Source: Pseudomonas sp. MM223
GTDB lineage: Bacteria > Pseudomonadota > Gammaproteobacteria > Pseudomonadales > Pseudomonadaceae
Assembly: GCA_947090765.1 (NCBI GenBank)
Contig: OX352322.1
Span: 5,325,001 to 5,389,000, forward strand
Direction: 5' to 3'
DNA length: 64,000 nt
Below are positions 37,127 through 45,385 of this stretch, piece by piece. The notes beneath the pieces were generated by a model. It did no database searches. It saw nothing but the letters and a program-made list of their open reading frames with translations, and was not told the DNA's origin. Every line of letters starts with the position of its first letter. Within the stretch, counting starts at the first letter, position 1. The position numbers and the translations under genes were made by a program.

Positions 37127-37886
37127 TCAGAGGTGTTGTAAGATCAGCTCACCTGCGGCGCCTGCCAGGCCGGGCTGCCCCGGCTGCCCTGGCCGGCCAT
37201 TGGCGCCAGCATCGGTGCTATACACCAGGCAACCCTTGCTAGCCCCACCCTTGCCGGCCTTGCCTGCCGCCCCGGGCTTGCCTGGGGCGCCGCCGTCCAG
37301 GCGCACGACTACGCGCTCTTGTGGGAAGCCCTGCGGCACGCTCAGGCGAATGCGCCCACCCGGTGCGCCATCGTGCCCATTGCCGCCGTCATCGCCATTG
37401 GCACCGCGGCTAGCCTGGCCCCAGGTGCAGCCCCCCGCCTGCCCGTTGCCACCATCAAGCCCAACATAACCCGGCGCGCCCGCGCCACCACGGGCATCGA
37501 TCGCCACCCGCTCGGCATCCACTTCAGCCAGTTTCAGGTCCAGGCTGCGGCCCGAGCGTGCGGCCCGCTGATAACTACCCGCGCGCCCCGGGGGCACTGA
37601 ATTCGCTGCCCTGGCCCAACTTCGCGCTACGCGCCTCGATCAGCAGGGGGGTGTCGGAGGGTGCAATCGCGATACGCGCATCACGCCCCAGCTCCAGTTG
37701 GTCGACCTTCAATTGCGCAAGCGAGGCAGGCAGCAGCAGGGTTGCCGCATCCGCCACACGCAGGTGCGAAAAGTGCACGTTGGCCGATTTGTCAGGAAGG
37801 CGCAGCATGGAATTGGCGGCGACCTCAAGGCTTTCAGCCTGGGCCAAGGGAGCGGCCAACATGGCCAGCAACATCAGATTACGCAT
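37127..37886 (-). pseudogene. Exported glycine-rich collagen-like protein, frameshifted
   Basis: The gene starts at ATG 37886 with a GGAGG ribosome site and a signal peptide (MRNLMLLAMLAAPLAQAESL). A beta-solenoid-like N-terminal domain (residues about 20-95) precedes a long glycine-rich stretch (GGAGAPGYVGLDGGNGQAGG, then GANGDDGGNGHDGAPGG, and GRPGQPGQPGLAGAAGE at the end). As written the frame breaks near 37608-37616, a C4G5 run on the plus strand. Removing one base joins SAPG to RAGSYQRAARSG and gives a 252-residue protein; the total length then divides by three. It overlaps the DUF1145 gene by 8 bases. Function unknown. Confidence 0.7.
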
Positions 37887-38154
37887 TTCGCGGCGCCTCC
37901 TGCGCACGGGGGATGGACATGACATGGAAGATACCTGTCAGCAGGATCTGCAAACGGTCGAACCAGCGGTGGCTGCGCCCCCGCAGGCTGCCATTGAAGA
38001 ACAGCACTTCGAGCAGGTGCAAGCCGAACAGGACGATGCCAGCGGCATTGATCAGCAGGTTGAAGGGCACAGGTTGTGGCATCAGCTGATTGAACAACAC
38101 CACCCCCCAGAAAGCGACCGTCAGGACCTTGCCCAGGCCCAGGATGAACTTCAT
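37879..38154 (-). CDS. DUF1145-family small membrane protein, 91 aa
   Basis: MKFILGLGKVLTVAFWGVVL starts a protein with two or three hydrophobic segments (about 5-22, 30-54, 68-84). It fits the DUF1145 family of inner-membrane proteins. Its stop overlaps the start of the collagen-like gene, so the two are probably cotranscribed and translationally coupled. Confidence 0.8.
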   Translation of the reverse strand: MKFILGLGKVLTVAFWGVVLFNQLMPQPVPFNLLINAAGIVLFGLHLLEVLFFNGSLRGRSHRWFDRLQILLTGIFHVMSIPRAQEAPRNA

Positions 38155-38252
38155 ACCCCGCCCCTATAAATTGTTGTTATGTCGAGACGGCCCGTTCGAG
38201 CAGGCCGTGCGACCAACATTACCTGCAATACCAAGGCAGGCGCCAGCACCGC

Positions 38253-38972
38253 TCAGTTGAGGTGCAGCTCCACCCGTCGGTTGCGGGCGCGGCCCTCCTC
38301 ACTTTCGTTATCGGTGATCGGCTCGCTTTCCCCACGGCCCTGGCTGGTGACCTTGCCCGGCTCCAGGCCTTGGCTGATGAGGTATTCGGCAACACTGCTG
38401 GCACGGCGCTCGGAAAGCGCCTGGTTGTAGCTGTCGGAACCCACGTTGTCGGTGTGCCCGATCACGCTCACCTTGGCTATCGTCGGTGAGTCGAGTTTTG
38501 CCACCAGGCCTTGCAACCGTTGCTGCGCCGCCGGGGTCAGGTCGGCAGAATCGAAGGCAAACATCACCGCACCGTTGTCATCGAGGATGATCACCTCTGG
38601 CGAGGGCTCAGGTGCCGTGGCAGGTGCCGCTACCGGGTACTCCTTCAGCGGGCAACCCATGTGGTCGACTGCGGTGTTGGCGGGGGTATCCGGGCAATGG
38701 TCGCGGCGGTCGAAAATGCCGTCGCCATCTTCGTCACCATCCTGGGCGTAACAGATCAACCCCCCGGCGATGGCACCCAACGCACCGCCACCTGCGGCCC
38801 AGGTAGAACTTTCAATAGCGCCCAGGCCGCCACCGACCAGGCCGCCCAGTAGGCTGCAGATGGGCCAGGTCCTTTGGTTGAGCGGCGCGCTACCATCGCT
38901 GTGGGTTGCACAGCCCGCGAGCAGGCTGGCAGCCACCAACAGCGGCAGTGCCGCCTTCGACGTCACACTCAT
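38253..38972 (-). CDS. OmpA-family lipoprotein with calcium-binding-like repeat
   Basis: From ATG 38972 (MSVTSKAALPLLVAASLLAG, lipobox LLAGC) this is a 239-residue protein. A glycine-rich hydrophobic region (GGLVGGGLGAIESS, GGGALGAIAGGL) precedes an acidic TSP3-like repeat (DGDEDGDGIFDRRDHCPDTP). The OmpA domain follows (MFAFDSADLTPAAQQRL, GHTDNVGSDSYNQALSERRA, GRARNRRVEL). It should anchor to peptidoglycan and the outer membrane. The neighbouring gene at 39061 is a paralogue. Confidence 0.85.
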   Translation of the reverse strand: MSVTSKAALPLLVAASLLAGCATHSDGSAPLNQRTWPICSLLGGLVGGGLGAIESSTWAAGGGALGAIAGGLICYAQDGDEDGDGIFDRRDHCPDTPANTAVDHMGCPLKEYPVAAPATAPEPSPEVIILDDNGAVMFAFDSADLTPAAQQRLQGLVAKLDSPTIAKVSVIGHTDNVGSDSYNQALSERRASSVAEYLISQGLEPGKVTSQGRGESEPITDNESEEGRARNRRVELHLN

Positions 38973-39060
38973 GCTGAATGCTCCTGTGTCATTGGCCACT
39001 AACGGCTGACCGGCATGAAGACGCGCCCGCGCCACTGCTCAAGGCACGGGCGCACACCGT

Positions 39061-39753
39061 CTACCGCTGGATCTTGATTTCGGTACGGCGGTTCATGGCA
39101 CGCCCTTCGGCCGTGGCATTGTCCGCCACAGGCTGGGTTTCGCCTGCACCCACCACCGAAACGAAGCTGCTGCGCGGTACACCGCTCTCGATCAGGTAAT
39201 CGGTCACCGAGTGGGCACGGCGCTCAGACAGTTTCTGGTTGTAGCTGTCGGAGCCAACGCTGTCGGTATGGCCGCTGACGCTCAGGCGGGCGGATGGCGC
39301 TTCCTGCTTCAGACGCGTGGAAATGGTATTGAGGCGCTCTTTGTCACGGGCGGTCAGGCGCGCAGAATCGAACTCGAAGTGCACATCGCGGATGACGATG
39401 ACTTCTTCTTTCTGCACCACCACTTCCTCGACCACTGCTGCCGGCTCAGGCGGGCATCCGTTGGCATCCACCTGCACACCACGCGGGGTGCCCGGGCACT
39501 TGTCACGGCTATCCGGCACGCCATCGCCATCCTCGTCGCCATCGCCGTGGGCCCAGCAATAGCCCGCCGCCAGGCCACCGCCCAGCAAGGCGCCCCAGCC
39601 AGCCCAGCTGGAACTTTCAATAGCGCCCAACGCGGCGCCGCCTACACCCCCGACGGCGGCACACTTCGGCCAGTCGGTTTTTTGCAAACCTGCACAACCA
39701 GTCAACACACTGGTGAGCAGTACCAGGGGTATCGCTGTGCGTACTATGCTCAT
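39061..39753 (-). CDS. OmpA-family lipoprotein with calcium-binding-like repeat (paralogue)
   Basis: Start ATG 39753 with ribosome site AGGAG; 230 residues. Signal and lipobox (MSIVRTAIPLVLLTSVLTGC), the same glycine-rich hydrophobic region (GGVGGAALGAIESSSWAG), TSP3-like repeat (DGDEDGDGVPDSRDKCPGTP) and OmpA domain (FEFDSARLTARDKERL, GHTDSVGSDSYNQKLSERRA, GRAMNRRTEI). It was probably created by tandem duplication with the gene at 38253; the two share the whole domain plan. The upstream extension of this frame lacks a start signal. Confidence 0.87.
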   Translation of the reverse strand: MSIVRTAIPLVLLTSVLTGCAGLQKTDWPKCAAVGGVGGAALGAIESSSWAGWGALLGGGLAAGYCWAHGDGDEDGDGVPDSRDKCPGTPRGVQVDANGCPPEPAAVVEEVVVQKEEVIVIRDVHFEFDSARLTARDKERLNTISTRLKQEAPSARLSVSGHTDSVGSDSYNQKLSERRAHSVTDYLIESGVPRSSFVSVVGAGETQPVADNATAEGRAMNRRTEIKIQR

Positions 39754-39912
39754 TTCATTGCTTCTCCTAGGGGGAATCGGCATAAGGCCGATCTCTGGGA
39801 GTAAAGACCGCGCATTCCAACCCTGCCAGCAATAAGCCACGACGTGCTCACAAGCCTCTTTGCCCGCACGCCGCAGCCCGCTAGTCTTGGACGACTTGAA
39901 CGAGGATTGGCA

Positions 39913-40407
39913 ATGACCGACGGTTTTTCCCAACGTACCCCGCAGCAGGCCCTGGCGGCCCTGCTCGAACGCTTCACCCCGCAACGCCTGCTGCTGGTCG
40001 GCACGCGTTTCCCGGCGCTGGACGCCTTCGCCCAGGCGCACCCCCAGGTGACTATTGCCACTGCTGCCCCAGGCCCGCTGTCGGCCGAACTGGCCGGCCA
40101 ACGTTTTGACCTGGCGGTGCTGGTGGACTGCCTGGAACACCTGCCCAAGCGCACCGGACTGGAACTGCTCGGCGGCATTCGCAACCTCAATGCCAGCCGG
40201 GTAGCGGTGCTGGCCGACCTGGCCGCGTGCGGCTGGCAAGACACCGACTTCTTTGCCCTGGCACTGTCGGCCAGCGAGAAATTCCGCCGTGACCAGCAGG
40301 TTTTGAGCCTGTTCACCTATGATCTACATGACTACAAGCAGGTCCCGGACTGGCTCAACGCCAGGTTCTGGGCCAACCCTGAAAACTTCGGCAAGTATTG
40401 GTGGTGA
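39913..40407 (+). CDS. DUF6231-like protein, 164 aa
   Basis: ATG 39913 follows GAGGA. The protein begins [20 protein letters not shown] and contains [17 protein letters not shown] and [20 protein letters not shown]. These look like the glycine-rich and acidic motifs of a Rossmann-type methyltransferase fold, but the SAM-binding motif is incomplete. It is best called a conserved Pseudomonas protein (DUF6231-like) with uncertain activity. The next gene starts at its stop codon, suggesting an operon with ychJ-like and LEA2 genes. Confidence 0.65.
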   Translation: MTDGFSQRTPQQALAALLERFTPQRLLLVGTRFPALDAFAQAHPQVTIATAAPGPLSAELAGQRFDLAVLVDCLEHLPKRTGLELLGGIRNLNASRVAVLADLAACGWQDTDFFALALSASEKFRRDQQVLSLFTYDLHDYKQVPDWLNARFWANPENFGKYWW

Positions 40408-40409
40408 TG

Positions 40410-40886
40410 ATGAGTGTCTCGGTCTGCCCTTGTGGCAGTGGCAACCTGCTTGATGCCTGCTGCGGGCATTACCATGCCGGTACCCCGGCACCGGATGCCC
40501 AAACGCTGATGCGCTCACGCTACAGTGCCTACGTGCTTGGCCTGGTGGACTATCTGGTAGCCACCACCCTGCCAGCCCAGCAAGCCGAACTGGACCGTGC
40601 CGGCATGGCTGCCTGGAGCGCCCAGAGCACGTGGCTGGGCCTGGAAGTGGAAGGCGCCGAAGTGCTGGGTGGCCAACCGGAGCACGGTTTTGTCACCTTC
40701 ACCGCACGCTGGCACGACCAGGACGGCGATCACCAGCACCGTGAACGTTCGGCGTTCGTCCAGCATGCCGGGCGCTGGTATTTCATCGACCCCACGGTCG
40801 GACTGAAAGCCGGGCGCAATGACCCCTGCCCCTGCGCCAGCGGGCAGAAGTTCAAGAAATGCTGCGCCAGTTACGTGGGTAGCTGA
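40410..40886 (+). CDS. YchJ-family protein with SEC-C zinc motif
   Basis: 158 residues beginning [20 protein letters not shown] (an adjacent ATG at 40407 is an equal candidate and overlaps the previous stop). The N-terminal CPCGSG motif and the C-terminal [18 protein letters not shown] form the two zinc-binding SEC-C-like ends of the YchJ/UPF0225 family, with an NTF2-like middle ([20 protein letters not shown]). The function is unknown in all species. Confidence 0.85.
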   Translation: MSVSVCPCGSGNLLDACCGHYHAGTPAPDAQTLMRSRYSAYVLGLVDYLVATTLPAQQAELDRAGMAAWSAQSTWLGLEVEGAEVLGGQPEHGFVTFTARWHDQDGDHQHRERSAFVQHAGRWYFIDPTVGLKAGRNDPCPCASGQKFKKCCASYVGS

Positions 40887-40888
40887 GC

Positions 40889-41365
40889 ATGATGGCCCGC
40901 GCCCGCCTGCTGTTGCTCGCCCCCTTGCTGGCGCTGCTGGCGGGCTGTGCCAGTTGGGGCGGTGACGACTGGCGCGAACCCGAAGTGCACCTGGTCGAGG
41001 TCGAAACGGTCAAGGCCAGGTTGCTGGAGCAGGAGTTCGTACTGCACCTGCGGGTCGACAACCCCAACGACAGCCGCCTGTTCATCCGCAACCTGTCGTA
41101 TGCAATACGCCTCAACGACCTGCTGCTGGTGCAGGATGAAACCAGTGTATGGCGCAGCGTGGGTGGGCACGCACGGCGCACCTTCAAGATCACCGCCCGC
41201 ACCAACCTTTGGCAACACCTCAAGCCATTGGCCAAGCTGCTCAAAAGCAAGCAACCGCTGCATTACACCCTGCAGGGCGAACTGGCCACCGGGTTGCTCA
41301 TCCATCGGGACCTGCACTTATCGCGCAGTGGTGAGATAATCCCCGGCGATCACATCCCGGAGTAA
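40889..41365 (+). CDS. LEA type 2 (WHy-domain) lipoprotein
   Basis: 158 residues; signal and lipobox [20 protein letters not shown]. The body shows [20 protein letters not shown] and [20 protein letters not shown], typical of the LEA14/WHy beta-sandwich domain that protects against desiccation or stress in other species. The start could be 40889 or 40892. Two bases separate it from the preceding gene, so it is in the same operon. Confidence 0.8.
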   Translation: MMARARLLLLAPLLALLAGCASWGGDDWREPEVHLVEVETVKARLLEQEFVLHLRVDNPNDSRLFIRNLSYAIRLNDLLLVQDETSVWRSVGGHARRTFKITARTNLWQHLKPLAKLLKSKQPLHYTLQGELATGLLIHRDLHLSRSGEIIPGDHIPE

Positions 41366-41372
41366 CCCTGCA

Positions 41373-41576
41373 ATGTCCCAACAACCCCACGTTCATGGCC
41401 CAGACTGCAACCACGATCATGACCATGACCACCACCACGATCATGGCCATGTACACGGCCCGCACTGCAACCACGGCCACCAGGAGCCGGTACGCAACGC
41501 CCTGAAGGACGTTGGCCGTAACGACCCATGCCCTTGCGGTAGCGAGAAAAAGTTCAAGAAGTGCCACGGCGCCTGA
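41373..41576 (+). CDS. Histidine-rich SEC-C metal-binding protein, 67 aa
   Basis: The first 36 residues are a histidine/aspartate-rich metal-binding sequence with a duplicated pattern ([12 protein letters not shown] and [12 protein letters not shown]). The end, [20 protein letters not shown], is a SEC-C zinc motif of the SecA tail type. It is the last gene of the 39913-41576 group. The histidine stretch could bind Zn, Ni or Co; its role is unknown. SEC-C motifs in SecA bind zinc and SecB. Confidence 0.85.
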   Translation: MSQQPHVHGPDCNHDHDHDHHHDHGHVHGPHCNHGHQEPVRNALKDVGRNDPCPCGSEKKFKKCHGA

Positions 41577-41607
41577 GCCTGATCAGACACCTGCTGTGGG
41601 CGCTCGC

Positions 41608-42510
41608 CTAGGCGGCCTTTCGCCGGGTCGCCCCCAGCAAGTCCTGGTACCAGAGGCCGGCGTCATAGGCGATGGTCACCAGGGTGGTCGCGGCATAGCG
41701 CGGGTGCTGTGCCATGCGCTGGGCAACGGCAAGGCAGGCTGCGGCGGTATTCCCCACGAAAATGCCACTTTGCATGTAGAACCAGCGCTGTGCCGCCAGC
41801 ATTTCTGCGTGCTGTACCTGCGCCCGCTCGTCTACCAGCGACCAGTCCATGAAAGGCGGACAAACGCCCACCGCCATGCCTTCAAAGCGATGGTCGGTGA
41901 ACACGCCCGCCCTTGAGTCACAACCGCTGGGGTCGACCAACACCGTCGACACATCAAAACCGTGGTCCTTCAGCCCCAGGGTAATACCTGTGAAACTTGC
42001 GCCAGTGCCGGCGCAGCCGACAAACAGGATTTCCCGCCCGGCCCCGACGTTGGTCAGTTGCACGGCCAGTTCACTGGCCGTCTGGTAACGATGGGCTTCA
42101 ATACCCACCGGGTTGTTGAACTGATCGGTGTAGAAGTAGGACTTGCCCAGCGCAGCCTGGTTATCCAGGTGATGCATCACGACATCCTTGGGCGTGGCAC
42201 CGGCCATCAGCATCTCCTTGCCGATCAGCCTGGCACCAAAACACTCCAGCAAATCCCGTTTGGTCTGGCTGAAACCAAGCCCTACCGCCAGTTCCACCGC
42301 GACCTGGTACTTGTGACAGGCCGCCAGCAAGCCGAAACCGAAACTGCCACCGGTTTTTTCAATGACCGTAGTCACACCCGGGATGATGTCACCGTTGCGC
42401 AAGGCATGTTCGACGATGTGCCGGGCTGCCCGGTACTTGTGGCTGCCGCCAGGGTTGTTCATTTCCAGTTTGGTGTAGATGCGTTCGCTGACGCTGATGA
42501 GCTCGCTCAT
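41608..42510 (-). CDS. Beta-family PLP-dependent enzyme (cysteine-synthase-like)
   Basis: ATG 42510 gives 300 residues. PLP-lysine motif MNNPGGSHKYRAARHIVEHA near residue 25 and phosphate loop CAGTGASFTGITLGLKDHGF near 185-205 place it in the O-acetylserine sulfhydrylase/tryptophan synthase beta fold. The usual substrate-carboxylate loop TSGNTG is replaced by EKTGGSFGFGL, so it is not an ordinary CysK/CysM. It is last in a four-gene operon in which every pair of genes overlaps by the 4 bases ATGA. With a serine acetyltransferase upstream, it may make a beta-substituted alanine from O-acetylserine; this is inference. Confidence 0.85.
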   Translation of the reverse strand: MSELISVSERIYTKLEMNNPGGSHKYRAARHIVEHALRNGDIIPGVTTVIEKTGGSFGFGLLAACHKYQVAVELAVGLGFSQTKRDLLECFGARLIGKEMLMAGATPKDVVMHHLDNQAALGKSYFYTDQFNNPVGIEAHRYQTASELAVQLTNVGAGREILFVGCAGTGASFTGITLGLKDHGFDVSTVLVDPSGCDSRAGVFTDHRFEGMAVGVCPPFMDWSLVDERAQVQHAEMLAAQRWFYMQSGIFVGNTAAACLAVAQRMAQHPRYAATTLVTIAYDAGLWYQDLLGATRRKAA

Positions 42511-43718
42511 TTGCGGCTTCCTTCCATTGAAGTGTGCAGACAGGCCTTGTTCTGCAGCAGGCCGGCCGTGGCAAACAGCAAACCGATGCACAGGGCCATG
42601 CAGATGGCGTTGGTGCCATCCCAGCCAACCGTACTCAGCAGTAACGAAGGGCTGAACGCACCGACGGTTGCCAAGATGGCAATGGCCAGGTCGTTCTTGC
42701 CCTGCATCTGTATCGCTGCCGGGCTGTTCTGCAGCGACTGGGCCAGCAATGCGCCGCCGCCCACATAGGTCAGGTTCCAGCCCAGCCCGAGGGCAATCAG
42801 CGCCAGGGTCATCATGGCGTAGCTGTGCGACCAGACATTCAGCGCCGAGCACCCGATCAACAGCGCCAGCCCGGCACAGATGGTGGTCTTGATGCCCAGC
42901 TTCTGGATGATTGCGCCGGTGAAAAATGAAGGTGCAAACATGGCGACCACATGCCACTGGATGGCCAGGCGCACGTCAGAGAAGTCCTCATGCATGTGCT
43001 TCATGTGCATCGATGCCTGAATCATGAGCAGGTTCATGATCCCGTAGCTCAATGCCGCAACCGCCATGGCAACTTTCACGGACGGGCTGAGCGGTTCGGC
43101 GCGCAAAGTGGCCGATTGTTCCGTTTGCTGGCTTGCCTTGGCGATGCCGACATCGTTGGGCAGGCAAATGGCAATCGCCAGCGACATCACTGCCAAACCG
43201 ATGAAAGAGGCATAACACAGCGAAAACAACGGGTACCCGCCAACGTCCCTGAGCCACTCGGTCAGTGTCGGCCCCACCACGGCTGCAATCACGCCCCCCG
43301 CCACCACCAGTGAAAGGGCTTTGGGCTTGAGGCTCTGGGCCAGATTGTCAGTGGCCGCGAAACGGTTGAAGTTGGCGAAGGCGATATAAACGCCCAACGC
43401 CGAGTGGCTCAACACCAGCAGCGGGAAATGCTGGTACTCCACCGCCAGATAACCGCTGATACCAGAGGCCGCCAAGGGGATCGCCCCCAGCATGAACGCC
43501 TTCTTGCGACCGATACGGCTCATCAACCTGGAGACCGGGTACGTAGCCAGCATCAGGCAAAGAAACTGGAACCCGTAGGGTACCGTGGACCACGCCGCAG
43601 CCGGCGCCAATGCGGCCCCGACGATGGCGGCCATGGTCACGGACATGACAGCGGTGGTCAGGTTGATCGACTGAGCGGTGAAATACAGGTAGGTACGCCG
43701 CGGGAGTGTGCTGTTCAT
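42507..43718 (-). CDS. MFS transporter
   Basis: 403 residues with 12 predicted membrane segments and an MFS loop after helix 2 (VSRLMSRIGRKKAFMLGAIP). It could import or export; in this operon an exporter of the product is plausible. It overlaps both neighbours by 4 bases (ATGA), so its expression is coupled to them. The substrate cannot be read from the sequence. Confidence 0.85.
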   Translation of the reverse strand: MNSTLPRRTYLYFTAQSINLTTAVMSVTMAAIVGAALAPAAAWSTVPYGFQFLCLMLATYPVSRLMSRIGRKKAFMLGAIPLAASGISGYLAVEYQHFPLLVLSHSALGVYIAFANFNRFAATDNLAQSLKPKALSLVVAGGVIAAVVGPTLTEWLRDVGGYPLFSLCYASFIGLAVMSLAIAICLPNDVGIAKASQQTEQSATLRAEPLSPSVKVAMAVAALSYGIMNLLMIQASMHMKHMHEDFSDVRLAIQWHVVAMFAPSFFTGAIIQKLGIKTTICAGLALLIGCSALNVWSHSYAMMTLALIALGLGWNLTYVGGGALLAQSLQNSPAAIQMQGKNDLAIAILATVGAFSPSLLLSTVGWDGTNAICMALCIGLLFATAGLLQNKACLHTSMEGSRK

Positions 43719-44503
43719 AGCGCAGGCTCGTGATAGGTAGACACATCGATTTCGGCATCTGGGAATACGCAGATCAGCCGCTCCTTGCCTTTGCCCAGGC
43801 GTTTGCGGCGCACAGACACGCGCCCGATGCGCCGAGGCGACTCAAGGTGTGTGCCGCCGCACGGTATTTCGATGCCGTTGTAGGTCCACAGACGCGCGTC
43901 TTCCAGGCCCTGCACCGCGTAGTGTTCGATGGGCGCATCACAGGCGATCAGCTCATTTGCACGCCGTTCGATCTCAACCACGTCTTCGGCAGTGAATGCG
44001 TCTTCGACCAGAAAATCGAAACGCGCAGAGTCCTCCTTGATATGGCAGCCGATGGTCCACTGTTTCAATTCTTCACGCAGGCTGATGGCGGCGGCATACA
44101 GGAAGTGACTGGCACTGTGAGACAGCGTCAACCGTTCGCGCCGCTCAGTATCAATCGTCACGCGGGCCGGCATGCCAACGGTGACTTCATCCAGCAGGTG
44201 CAAGTCATCAGGGTGCAGGCTGTGAATAATGATGCCACCCAGTTTCCCGCCTTTGAAACCTTCCAGGCGAATAGGGCTACCGTAGAGTTTTTTTACCCAG
44301 ACAAAGCGCACAGTACCTATCGGTAGTTCAATCGTGCCAAAGTCAGCCTCCTGGCCGCCACCTTCGGGATAGGCCACGGTACTCTGCAATTCGATACCGT
44401 CACTGTGCACCCGCGTTACTTGAGTATTCGCGCCCGCCTGGTATTGGTCTTTGTAATACAGTTTCTCGGTATTGCGCAAAACTTCATAATTCAGAGAATT
44501 CAT
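43715..44503 (-). CDS. AlaX-like alanyl-tRNA editing protein
   Basis: 262 residues of the alanyl-tRNA synthetase editing-domain family. The zinc-binding HxxxH is visible in SHSASHFLYAAAISL (about residues 127-141) and the second half in IPCGGTHLESPRRIG (about 215-229), both intact. AlaX proteins hydrolyse wrongly charged Ser-tRNA(Ala) or Gly-tRNA(Ala) in trans. A N-terminal beta-barrel (LQSTVAYPEGGGQEADFGTI) also matches. Coupling with a serine acetyltransferase, PLP enzyme and transporter suggests a protective role against a mischarged serine-like amino acid. Confidence 0.85.
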   Translation of the reverse strand: MNSLNYEVLRNTEKLYYKDQYQAGANTQVTRVHSDGIELQSTVAYPEGGGQEADFGTIELPIGTVRFVWVKKLYGSPIRLEGFKGGKLGGIIIHSLHPDDLHLLDEVTVGMPARVTIDTERRERLTLSHSASHFLYAAAISLREELKQWTIGCHIKEDSARFDFLVEDAFTAEDVVEIERRANELIACDAPIEHYAVQGLEDARLWTYNGIEIPCGGTHLESPRRIGRVSVRRKRLGKGKERLICVFPDAEIDVSTYHEPAL

Positions 44504-45339
44504 GGTTCCAGTACCACCTGCAATGATGTTTTTACCTGTACCCGGGCAGCGGCTGGGACATCTTTTGTAATAATGCAGCCCGGCCCGATGAATGCGCCGT
44601 CGCCGACGTGGATAGCGCCCAGCACACTGGCGAACGCGCCGATCTGTACCCGGTTGCCCAAGGTCGGGTGCCTGGGGCTCGAAGGGTTGTCACTGATACC
44701 GCGGGCACCCAGGGTGACACCGCCAAGTACGTAGCAGTCGTCCCCAATGGTCGAAGTTTCACCAATGACGGTGCCCATGCCGTGATCGATGATGAAGCGC
44801 GCACCGATACGGCTCCGGAAATGAATCTCCGCCCCCGAGAGCATTTTTCCGCGCCTGGAAATCATGGCGGCCAGGCATTGGCCGCCAGCGCCGTATGTAG
44901 AGGCAGTATTGCGGTAGACCCAGTGAGCAAGCCGATAATGCAAAACCGCAGAATAAGAGGTGTAAGTTCTTGCAATAAAAACCAGGTCGCGGCCAGCCGC
45001 TGGATCTTTCTGGGCAAAGGCCTGCAAGTCGTCATGGGCTTGTTCAGAAACACTTTCAATGATCAGTGTTTCTTTCAGCGCCTCGAACTCGTCGATTGAA
45101 CAGCATTCCAATAACGCCGAGGTCACAAGATTCTTTACAACTTTGAATGACGCCAGTTCGTCAGGCAAAGGGAGCCTGGCAATCACGGCTGACTGCATGT
45201 CCATAGTCTGCATGGGCTTGATATCCAGTTGTCTGGTCTGCACAGACGCTAAAAGTGCCGCCTTTGCTGGCAGCCGAAAGTTCCGACAAGGGGATAGTGG
45301 CAGGTACTGGCCATTTGCAAACGAACAGTCGACAAGCAT
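44500..45339 (-). CDS. Serine O-acetyltransferase (CysE-like)
   Basis: 279 residues; an N-terminal helical domain, then a left-handed beta-helix: FRSRIGARFIIDHGMGTVIGETSTIGDDCYVLGGVTLGAR and RHPTLGNRVQIGAFASVLGAI. The His of IDHGMG corresponds to the catalytic His of CysE. The C-terminus ends RVQVKTSLQVVLEP and lacks the GVPARxVG ending that CysE uses to bind CysK. It would form O-acetylserine from serine and acetyl-CoA. It is the first gene of the operon divergent from the MocR gene. Start ATG 45339; shorter in-frame starts exist. Confidence 0.85.
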   Translation of the reverse strand: MLVDCSFANGQYLPLSPCRNFRLPAKAALLASVQTRQLDIKPMQTMDMQSAVIARLPLPDELASFKVVKNLVTSALLECCSIDEFEALKETLIIESVSEQAHDDLQAFAQKDPAAGRDLVFIARTYTSYSAVLHYRLAHWVYRNTASTYGAGGQCLAAMISRRGKMLSGAEIHFRSRIGARFIIDHGMGTVIGETSTIGDDCYVLGGVTLGARGISDNPSSPRHPTLGNRVQIGAFASVLGAIHVGDGAFIGPGCIITKDVPAAARVQVKTSLQVVLEP

Positions 45340-45385
45340 TTCCGTTAACTGTTAGGCTTTTTTTTCTAACGGTTTTGGACCTGCC
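45340..45385. promoter_or_regulatory. Shared divergent promoter of the MocR gene and the serine-acetyltransferase operon
   Basis: Only 46 bases separate the two start codons. They contain CCGTTAACTGTTAG (45342-45355), a T-tract and CTAACGG (45366-45372), so CCGTTA and TAACGG make an inverted repeat at 45342-45347/45367-45372. These are natural candidates for the MocR operator, which in studied cases consists of repeated half-sites near the two promoters. Confidence 0.55.

Noticed and set aside
39844..39912. Upstream start for the DUF6231-like protein
   Set aside because: The ATG at 39913 has a good ribosome site (GAGGA) and the extension overlaps the promoter region of the divergent OmpA gene.
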